A stretch of 6,167 nt of DNA from an uncultured Parvibacter sp. Lineage in GTDB: Bacteria > Actinomycetota > Coriobacteriia > Coriobacteriales > Eggerthellaceae. Below the pieces are notes generated by a model that was given only the letters and a program-made list of their open reading frames with translations, did no database searches and was not told where the DNA came from. Below, one piece after another: positions 1 through 5,273 of the stretch (its first letter is position 1; every line of letters begins with the position of its first letter). Location: positions 1 through 6,167 of the forward strand of contig CAJUNI010000094.1 in assembly GCA_910587945.1 (NCBI GenBank), in the 5' to 3' direction. The translations under genes and the position numbers were made by a program.

Positions 1-1056
1 GCGCTCTTCATTGGCATTGTGTTAGCCGCGCTGCTTTTTCTGGCCGCTGAGCCCTTGTGTTGGCTTTTGGGAGGTCGGGGCGCTGATCTTGAACAGGCAG
101 TGACCTATACCCAGGCTGTGGTGTTGGGCGCGCCGGGAATGCTGCTGGTCTATGCGGCTAATGGGCTCTATCGGGGCTTGCAGAAAGTGAACGTCACCTT
201 GGTGGTGGCAGTGGCAGGGGCGGTCCTTAATACCATCTTAGATGTGGTGTTCGTGCTGGTTCTTGGCTGGGGAGTCGGGGGATCAGGAATTGCCACCTTC
301 GCTGCCCAGTGGTTTATGGGCATTGTTTTGACCGCAGGCGCACTGCGGGCGGCCCGGGCAGAGCATGTCAGTTGGCGACCGCGGCTAGGAGGAGTGGCTG
401 CGGCCGGTCGCGATGGCGCACCGCTTTTTGTGCGCACCTTGGCATTGCGCGCGGGGATGGTGGCTACGGTTATGGCGGCCGCTTCGCTCGGTACTGCGGT
501 ACTAGCTGCCTATCAAATTGTTAATGCCTCCTGGAACTTCATGGTCAATGTGCTGGATTCAGTGGCCATTGCTGGTCAAACCTTGGTGGGTGCAGAACTG
601 GGTGCAAAGCGCTTCGATACTGCGCGAGAACTGACGCGCATCACCATGAAAACGGGGGCGGGAGTGGGCGCTCTGTGCTGATTAGTATTCGTGGCTTTGG
701 GGCTCGTGGCTCCTCAGTGGTTTAGTCCCGATGAATCGGTTCAGGCACTGGCGGGGCTCGGCATGATTATTACCGGCATCGCGTTACCCCTTCAGAGCTG
801 GATGTGGGCTGCTGATGGCATCATCATTGGGGCGGGCGATTTTCGCTATCTAGCTTTTACCTGTTCGGTAACGAGTGTGGCCTATGGGGTGCTGCTTCTC
901 ATGCTTGTTTTTGGGTTGGCGCCCTGTTTGACGTTAGAACTTCGAGCGGCAGCGTTATGGATTGCCTTCAACTTTGGTTTTATGGGGGGACGAGCCCTTG
1001 CCAATGGCTTGCGCATCCGACACGAGCAATGGATGATGCCCGCTGAGAACAGGTGA
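1..1056 (+). pseudogene. MATE-family multidrug/Na+ efflux protein, 5' partial, interrupted by an in-frame TGA
   Basis: The frame is open from the window edge, so the N-terminus lies outside. It reads as 226 codons, then TGA at 679-681, then 124 more codons in the same frame to a TGA at 1054-1056. Successive hydrophobic helices and the motif NGLYRGLQ, followed by N..LD..FVLVLGWGVGGSGIAT, match the MATE (DinF-like) family of cation-coupled drug exporters. These are inner-membrane proteins of about 450 residues with 12 helices. Homology-like features continue past the stop: FSPDESV, then a helix, then DGIIIGAGDFRY and a C-terminal pair of helices, all expected of the last three helices of a MATE protein. 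The stop falls inside a hydrophobic helix (about TM10), so a protein ending there would lack helices 10-12 and is unlikely to transport. A GTG at 691 could restart translation but has no good ribosome-binding site. One base change from TGG, GGA, TTA or CGA would explain the stop. A sequencing error is equally possible. The family call is confident; loss of function is less so. Confidence 0.8.
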
Positions 1057-1070
1057 TATAACGGTATAAT
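1054..1070 (+). promoter_or_regulatory. Candidate -10 promoter elements for the kinase operon
   Basis: A perfect TATAAT lies at 1065-1070. Just upstream, overlapping the MATE stop codon, is an extended -10-like TGATATAAC at 1054-1062. Either could serve a sigma-70-type promoter driving the exported-protein and kinase genes. No convincing TTGACA-like -35 is visible 16-18 bases upstream of either, so the call rests on the -10 match and on the position in the only gap before the operon. Confidence 0.4.
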
Positions 1071-1073
1071 CAG

Positions 1074-1090
1074 TTCCAATTTGTATGGAA
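1074..1090. promoter_or_regulatory. Inverted repeat TTCCA-N7-TGGAA, candidate operator
   Basis: Two perfect 5-base arms flank a 7-base AT-rich spacer. The repeat lies 4 bases downstream of the TATAAT at 1065-1070, so it would cover the expected transcription start, a usual place for a repressor site. The arms are short and could arise by chance; no regulator is identified. Confidence 0.3.
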
Positions 1091-1125
1091 TGAATGCAGC
1101 ACTTGAACATTGAGTGTTTGGTGGC

Positions 1126-1137
1126 AGGAGGGGAGGT
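1126..1137 (+). promoter_or_regulatory. Strong double Shine-Dalgarno site fixing the start at 1144
   Basis: The purine tract AGGAGGGGAGGT contains two overlapping anti-16S matches. Its GGAGGT half ends 6 bases before the ATG at 1144, an ideal spacing. The upstream in-frame GTG at 1114 would place this tract inside the coding region, so 1144 is the better start. Confidence 0.75.
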
Positions 1138-1143
1138 ATTCCG

Positions 1144-2166
1144 ATGGCGTTAAAGCAGGCATTACTAGGTCACGGGCTGGCTTCGGCTTTTACCCCTCTT
1201 ACTACGGCATTGGCGGCCGTATCCGTGGTCTTTGTGGCGCTATCGGTAACTACCTATGGAATCTCAGTTCCGGCATTGGCTGAGCAGCAGGCGTTGCTGC
1301 CGGCAGAAACTGAAGGTTCGTCCTCCAATCATCCTGCTCGGCTTGCAGGTCCTTTGACCCAAGCGGTTATGAAGGCGGAGGCGCAAGAGGAAGCTGCGGA
1401 CAGCTCGATGTCGGCAGATCCGGCAAATGGGTCCACCACCTTTGATCCGGGTGCTCTGTTAGGGGCGGAGTTGCTCAATAGTAGTTCTGGCGTGCCGTTT
1501 TCTTTTGATGTGAATACGTTCCCTATGATGATGGGGGCTCTCAATACCCAAGGGCTTGGCGTCGATCCGGGCACGGTCCAAAATCCCTTGGAGAGCACCG
1601 GAGCTGGATCCTCTTCGGTGCCTAATCCGGGAGTGAGCGGGTCTTCGCCAGAGACTCCCGCCGTGCCTCCAACGGGCCCATCGGTTGACCCTACACCATC
1701 GGTTCCGGAGCCGGAACCCGAACCGGAACCTGAAGAACCTGAAGCGGATAGATTGGCTCGAGAGGCGTTGGCTGAGTACTATGCTGTGCTTCCTGGTGCT
1801 ATGGCAACGGCAGTAAGCGATTACAATGCGTTCCCTACTCAAGCATCTTCGCTATCCCGAGAGGAACGCCAAGCTTATGCTGATCAGGTAGAACGGCATT
1901 ACGCAGCCATAATAGGGCCCGATAATCTCATTAGTATCAGGATGAATGAACTGCATCCTTCCTCCTATTACCAAACGAAGTATGGGCAGATGAGTGCCGC
2001 TTGCAGCTGCATTAATCGGATCTATCTTGGGCTGGAAGAAGCCTGGCGTATCAATTTGGGCTACGGCGATCCGACGGGTCATGAGGCGGAATATCTTGCG
2101 CCTCTGGCATCAATCGGTGCAGAAGTTCAGGAATTCGAGCGCCTCTATCCAGGAGCGAGCCTGTGA
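1144..2166 (+). CDS. Exported or membrane-anchored protein of unknown family with a Pro-Glu stalk
   Basis: The 340-residue product is not recognised as a known family. Residues about 21-40 form one hydrophobic segment (TALAAVSVVFVALSVTTYGI). It is followed by PALA at 43-46, an A-x-A signal-peptidase I-like site that would cleave before E47. The protein is therefore either secreted or held by this helix as an uncleaved anchor; the n-region has only one lysine, which favours neither strongly. Residues 47-187 are low-complexity, rich in Ser, Pro, Gly and Ala. Residues 188-200 are a Pro-Glu run that looks like a rigid wall-spanning stalk. Residues 201-340 look folded and probably largely helical, with many Tyr and charged residues. 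They carry the only two cysteines of the protein as a CSC motif at 287-289. The gene overlaps the kinase gene by 4 bases, which implies co-translation, so a role as partner, sensor or substrate of that kinase is plausible but inferred. Start chosen by the strong ribosome-binding site. Confidence 0.8.
   Translation: MALKQALLGHGLASAFTPLTTALAAVSVVFVALSVTTYGISVPALAEQQALLPAETEGSSSNHPARLAGPLTQAVMKAEAQEEAADSSMSADPANGSTTFDPGALLGAELLNSSSGVPFSFDVNTFPMMMGALNTQGLGVDPGTVQNPLESTGAGSSSVPNPGVSGSSPETPAVPPTGPSVDPTPSVPEPEPEPEPEEPEADRLAREALAEYYAVLPGAMATAVSDYNAFPTQASSLSREERQAYADQVERHYAAIIGPDNLISIRMNELHPSSYYQTKYGQMSAACSCINRIYLGLEEAWRINLGYGDPTGHEAEYLAPLASIGAEVQEFERLYPGASL
1705..1743 (+). repeat. Pro-Glu codon repeat encoding the stalk
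   Basis: About six imperfect 6-base units alternate CCN (Pro) with GAA/GAG (Glu), encoding residues 188-200 of the exported protein. Synonymous third positions vary between units, so the repeat is kept at the protein level. EP runs of this kind are typical of periplasmic or wall-spanning spacers. Confidence 0.7.
2151..2155 (+). promoter_or_regulatory. Shine-Dalgarno AGGAG supporting the GTG start of the kinase
   Basis: AGGAG lies inside the last codons of the exported-protein gene, 7 bases before the GTG at 2163. The next in-frame Met of the kinase is at residue 162, beyond the glycine loop and the ATP-binding lysine, so GTG at 2163 is the only sensible start. Confidence 0.65.
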
Positions 2167-4046
2167 GTGAAGAGCGGCCAAGAGAAGAAGGCATAATCCA
2201 GGATTCGGATAGCACCGAGGGCGGTGGCGGTGTCGTCTCACCAGGTGCCCCCGCGGGCTCACCAACAACTCCGGGCGAACTCGTTTCTTCGGAAGGCGCT
2301 CCGCTGCGGCTTGTTCGCGTAGAAAACTTTGAGCCAGCAGAGCCTGTGGCAGCTGCCCATGCCGAAGCCTATGCACGTCGGTTTTCGACACTCTTGCTTA
2401 ACGATACCCGGAGTCGCCAAGGAGGCCTCGGAGAGGTAACTTGGGCAGTTAATGCGCGGGGTGAAGCGTTCGCGGTAAAGCGTCCTCTTCCGGTTCAGGG
2501 AACCGATGCGGATGCGCAAGCCTATCGAGAGGCGCTGGAGCACGCGTTTGCGGAAGAATATGAAGGTCATCGCCGAGTGTCGGGTCTGAAAGGATTTCCC
2601 CGGCTCTACGGACGCGGAACTGTTGAGGGCTCGCCCGTACTCATTATGGAATGGGTGGAAGGCGAGACTCTTGAATACGCGGCCACCCGTCTGGCGGTAG
2701 ATGAAACCGGGCGCCTTTCTCCGTTGTTGGCGGCACGACTGACCCGGGATTTGTTTGAGCTGTTGGCGCGTATGGATTTGGTGGTAGGCGGCTTTGCTCA
2801 TCGCGATGTAACGCCTGCTAATGTCATGATTTGCACGGCTCTTGTTCCCTTGGCAAGTCAAATTGAAGAGGGCGTGTTTGATCTTCGCCTTATCGACTTT
2901 GGTTCCGCCGCTGTGGGGGAACGCCGCAATGTATCGCTTACGGAAGTCTGGGGTGCGCCACGGGGAGCAACCCCTGACTATGCAGCGCCAGAAATGCTTA
3001 CGGAAGATGTGGCAGAGGCGGTAGCAGCGCGAGCGGGGACCGCGGTAGATGTCTATGCGGCGGCTGGCGTGGCCTATCGGCTGCTGACGGGGCGACCGCC
3101 CTACGATTTGAAAACGCGGGATGTGCGCTCGCCCTATCGGCGCAAAACTGAGGACGATCCTGCACCGCTTCAGTGTGCCCATGAGGCCGTGCCCGATGTA
3201 GGGGCGGTGCTGGCTCAGGAACCAGAAGTAGCAGTGGCGCTCAGTCATGTGGTCACAACGATGGTGGGAACTCCTGATAAAGCCGAAATTCAAGAGGCCC
3301 TGTGCACGGTAGACCGGCAAATCAACGGCTTGCTCGAACCTTGCTTGGCGCCGAAGCCGGGGGATCGACCGACGGCGGCTGCGGTGCGTGATGGACTGAA
3401 CGCGTTTTGTCGCCAGTACACGGCAAATCTCGGCCATGCGTTGACGGGCGAGCCCCTGGAGCCGGTCGTGCTTGGGGAGGGCGTTTCTTCTGCTCCTCAG
3501 CGTTCCCGTCATTGGAAAACGGCGCTTCGAGCGGGTGTTTACGGGCTGTGTGGCTTGATCTGGCTGGCGGTTTTGGTTTCAGCGGCGCTCGTAACTAACG
3601 GGATAGAAGTGGAACTGGCTCTAGGCGCTGAGCCACAGTTGGTGATGCTCTCGGGCTGGTTGGTGGCTTTGCTTCTGGCGATCCCTTCGGCGGTTGGCTA
3701 CGGTCTACGAGGGAGAAAAGGTGGTCGCTGGCTGGGGTTTGGTTTGGGAACTGCGGGTTTGGCTGGGGCTTCTGCGGCACTTGCTGCAGGAGGTCTCAGT
3801 GTTTTGACGGCGTCTCCGGAACTAACGGATACGCTCATGTCGGCACTTCTGTCCTGCGCTGCTGCGGCATGGTGTCCCATGACCCTTGACTTTGCGTTGT
3901 CGCCCTTGCGGCGAAAACAGCAAGCGAGTGTCTCTAAAGCCGTAGCGGGACAATCACTGCCGAGTAGTTCTGGGGCGCAGGAGGAAGGTAATAGCGCCGC
4001 CATGGTATCGGCAGGAGATGTGGTTGCGGCATTGGAAGAAGCGTAA
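2163..4046 (+). CDS. Membrane Ser/Thr protein kinase (Hanks type) with C-terminal transmembrane helices
   Basis: The 627-residue protein transfers phosphate from ATP to protein Ser/Thr; its kinase domain should be cytoplasmic. Residues 1-78 are an acidic, Gly/Pro-rich leader. The kinase domain spans about 79-414. It has a glycine loop RQGGLGEV (85-92), ATP-binding Lys106 in FAVK, a likely helix-C Glu132, catalytic loop HRDVTPAN (213-220; Asp215, Asn220), DFG (245-247), an activation segment ending in ATPDYAAPE (269-277), Asp296 in DVY and Arg402 in GDRP. Two deviations stand out: Thr217 replaces the usual Lys of HRDxKP, and Arg85 replaces the first loop glycine. The GRPPY-to-DRP distance is about 87 residues against roughly 45-50 in PknB-like kinases. 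Four hydrophobic segments follow (about 454-478, 491-514, 522-547, 556-579), then a Ser-rich tail (583-627). No PASTA or other extracellular domain is present. The 4-base GTGA overlap with the upstream gene suggests translational coupling. Activity is likely because Lys, HRD Asp, Asn and DFG are all intact; its substrate is unknown. Confidence 0.93.
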   Translation: MSEERPREEGIIQDSDSTEGGGGVVSPGAPAGSPTTPGELVSSEGAPLRLVRVENFEPAEPVAAAHAEAYARRFSTLLLNDTRSRQGGLGEVTWAVNARGEAFAVKRPLPVQGTDADAQAYREALEHAFAEEYEGHRRVSGLKGFPRLYGRGTVEGSPVLIMEWVEGETLEYAATRLAVDETGRLSPLLAARLTRDLFELLARMDLVVGGFAHRDVTPANVMICTALVPLASQIEEGVFDLRLIDFGSAAVGERRNVSLTEVWGAPRGATPDYAAPEMLTEDVAEAVAARAGTAVDVYAAAGVAYRLLTGRPPYDLKTRDVRSPYRRKTEDDPAPLQCAHEAVPDVGAVLAQEPEVAVALSHVVTTMVGTPDKAEIQEALCTVDRQINGLLEPCLAPKPGDRPTAAAVRDGLNAFCRQYTANLGHALTGEPLEPVVLGEGVSSAPQRSRHWKTALRAGVYGLCGLIWLAVLVSAALVTNGIEVELALGAEPQLVMLSGWLVALLLAIPSAVGYGLRGRKGGRWLGFGLGTAGLAGASAALAAGGLSVLTASPELTDTLMSALLSCAAAAWCPMTLDFALSPLRRKQQASVSKAVAGQSLPSSSGAQEEGNSAAMVSAGDVVAALEEA

Positions 4047-4155
4047 CCGTTGCAGCTGCTCGTAGGGCTGGCTGCAGATATTAGGGTATGAGTAAAAACG
4101 GCGTTCAAAGATTTGGTTTCGATGAACTGCCGTAGATGATAGAGACAGTAGGTTT

Positions 4156-4189
4156 GGCGCGAGGGTTTAAACGGCGCGAGCGTTTGATA
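4156..4189 (+). repeat. Two 17-bp tandem units upstream of the FHA gene, candidate regulator site
   Basis: Units at 4156-4172 and 4173-4189 both begin GGCGCGAG, and the two match at 13 of 17 positions (12 of the first 13). The junction includes the palindrome GTTTAAAC at 4165-4172. The copies end 3 bases before the Shine-Dalgarno site of the FHA gene. Spaced direct repeats in this place could bind a transcription factor or affect translation initiation, but two copies alone are weak evidence. Confidence 0.4.
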
Positions 4190-4192
4190 GGT

Positions 4193-4198
4193 AAGGAG
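4193..4198 (+). promoter_or_regulatory. Shine-Dalgarno AAGGAG favouring the ATG at 4206
   Basis: AAGGAG ends 7 bases before the ATG at 4206 but only 4 bases before the adjacent in-frame GTG at 4203. The usual 5-9 base spacing favours the ATG. Confidence 0.6.
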
Positions 4199-4205
4199 TG
4201 GCGTG

Positions 4206-5168
4206 ATGGCAGGAGAAAGCGAAACGCCCGGGATGGTGCTTTTCTCCACCCTGAAGAAACAGGGTGCGATGAGCTATAAAATGACGGCCTCCTTAGTGCT
4301 GTCTGGTCGCCCGCTGCCTGATGGCCGCAGCCCGTTAAGCCGCATTGATGATCGTACGTGGCTTTCGCGCTATGTGGTGAATGCTCCGGCCGGCACAGCA
4401 CAGCCGCATTTCTTTAACGACTTTTCGCTCTCGGCTCTGCGCATTGTGGCGCGATTGAAGTCCCCGCGAGGAAAGGGAATGACGGCGGAAGAGGTTTTGA
4501 CACTCGTGACCCAAACGGCGGCTCCTGCAATGGAGCAGGCCTTGGTGGCTGCTCGTCAAGATGTGGGGCCCTATCGCAATCAAATGAGCCGACTGCTTAG
4601 TGCTACAGATCTGACCGTTGATGAGCAGGCAGAAGCTGCCATGGTGTTGTTCTTGACGGCAGGATGTACGGCGGATGTACGCCGGGCGGTTGAGGAAACC
4701 TCATCGTTTATGCGCAACGTTCATGGGGGAGGGCTGGCCACTCCGGCTTTTGCCCTGGCTCCTCAAAAAGAAGTTCCTCGTCGGGGAGAGGTGTCAACGT
4801 CTCTCGGTTTGCTTCGCTTGGTTAATGGCTATGTCTCGGGAGCGCCGCAATGGATCGCGCCGGAAACCGGGGCGGAAATTGGCGCCTTCGTCTATGGCGA
4901 CGGTGCGATAACCGATGTGGGGGAGGATGTGTCCGGTCAACATGCGCGGGTGTGGTGCGAAGAGGGATCGTGGTTTGTGGAAGGCCTGGATTCCACCCAT
5001 GGCACCCTCGTCATCTCTGCCGCTGATGGGGTTCAAAAAGTAGTGGAGCCGCCCCGCTCCGCTCGCGCTGATTTCCAAGCCCAACCTGTGGAAATCTTCC
5101 CGGGAGACCAACTGCTGCTCGGTCAGAGTACCGTATTTCTGGTATTGGAAAACGGTCCTCAAGCCTAA
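4206..5168 (+). CDS. FHA-domain-like protein with an unrecognised N-terminal region
   Basis: The 320-residue protein has no signal peptide or membrane helix and should be cytoplasmic. Residues about 220-315 resemble a forkhead-associated domain, the phosphothreonine-binding beta sandwich that often partners bacterial Ser/Thr kinases. Visible elements in order are FVYGDG (228-233), VSGQHARV (242-249), SWFVEGLDSTHGTLV (255-269) and FPGDQLLLG (298-306) before a final strand VFLVLE. The Ser and His of the S-x-x-H core are kept (Ser243, His246). The Arg of the usual GR motif is Asp232, and the usual Asn of S-x-N-G-T is His265, so phosphopeptide affinity may be altered. Residues 1-200 match no family I know. 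They include two probable helical stretches (93-118 and 137-170) and a short conserved-looking start with LSGRPLPDGRSPL. The gene lies 159 bases after a protein kinase gene on the same strand, which makes a reader or substrate role plausible. Start chosen by ribosome-binding-site spacing; GTG at 4203 would add one residue. Confidence 0.82.
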   Translation: MAGESETPGMVLFSTLKKQGAMSYKMTASLVLSGRPLPDGRSPLSRIDDRTWLSRYVVNAPAGTAQPHFFNDFSLSALRIVARLKSPRGKGMTAEEVLTLVTQTAAPAMEQALVAARQDVGPYRNQMSRLLSATDLTVDEQAEAAMVLFLTAGCTADVRRAVEETSSFMRNVHGGGLATPAFALAPQKEVPRRGEVSTSLGLLRLVNGYVSGAPQWIAPETGAEIGAFVYGDGAITDVGEDVSGQHARVWCEEGSWFVEGLDSTHGTLVISAADGVQKVVEPPRSARADFQAQPVEIFPGDQLLLGQSTVFLVLENGPQA

Positions 5169-5273
5169 ACGCAGCGATGAGGATTGCTGCGGATCCGAGC
5201 ACTGCTCGTCCGCGTAAAATCGTTTGTTGCGGCTATAGGCACTATGACAGCCTTTGGCAACTTAGATGATGCC
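5169..5273. terminator. Hairpin-rich gap between convergent genes, probable bidirectional termination region
   Basis: Three stems can be drawn. 5170-5191: CGCAGCGAT pairs with ATTGCTGCG around a GAGG loop (9 pairs, one G-T). 5189-5213: GCGGA and CGAGC pair with GCTCG and TCCGC, with a 2-base bulge and a 3-base loop. 5226-5261: GTTGC, GGCT and ATAG pair with CTAT, AGCC and GCAAC, with bulges of 3 and 4 bases. The first two share bases 5189-5191, so they cannot both form fully. No clean T-run follows any stem. On the minus strand the third is followed by AAACGATTTTA and is the nearest to a classic terminator. The location between converging stop codons supports termination. Confidence 0.45.

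Larger units (their letters stand above)
4047..4205 (+). other. Intergenic region between the kinase and FHA genes
   Basis: The 159 bases hold no convincing gene. TGCAGC at 4051-4056 and GCTGCA at 4071-4076 could form a 6-bp stem with a 14-base loop, but no T-run follows, so a terminator is not supported. A 15-codon frame at 4088-4135 has no good ribosome-binding site. A 17-bp degenerate tandem repeat sits at 4156-4189. No clear -10/-35 pair was found. The FHA gene may be read from the kinase operon or from its own weak promoter here. Confidence 0.5.

Noticed and set aside
679..720. Selenocysteine insertion at the MATE TGA
   Set aside because: MATE transporters are not known selenoproteins, and I could not draw a convincing bacterial SECIS hairpin directly after the codon.
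1114..1143. Upstream GTG start for the exported protein
   Set aside because: It would place the strong AGGAGGGGAGGT ribosome-binding tract inside the gene and add ten residues (GGRRGG-rich) encoded mainly by that tract.
1459..1842. 127-codon minus-strand frame opposite the Pro-Glu stalk
   Set aside because: Its RFRFRFGFR-type run is simply the complement of the Pro-Glu codon repeat.
2259..3512. 417-codon open frame on the minus strand opposite the kinase gene
   Set aside because: The plus strand carries a full set of kinase motifs. The antisense frame is rich in Arg, His and Ser with no recognisable domain, as expected of a mirror of a biased coding strand.
4051..4076. TGCAGC/GCTGCA stem after the kinase stop codon as an intrinsic terminator
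   Set aside because: Only six pairs, a 14-base loop and no following T-run.
4088..4135. 15-codon frame (MSKNGVQRFGFDELP) in the gap before the FHA gene, considered as a leader peptide
   Set aside because: No good Shine-Dalgarno site and no attenuator-like codon run or terminator after it. The in-frame continuation from the ATG at 4136 (47 codons) overlaps the FHA start and looks like chance.
3698..4249. 183-codon minus-strand frame spanning the kinase 3' end and the gap
   Set aside because: No family features and no ribosome-binding site evident; mostly antisense to the membrane-helix region of the kinase.
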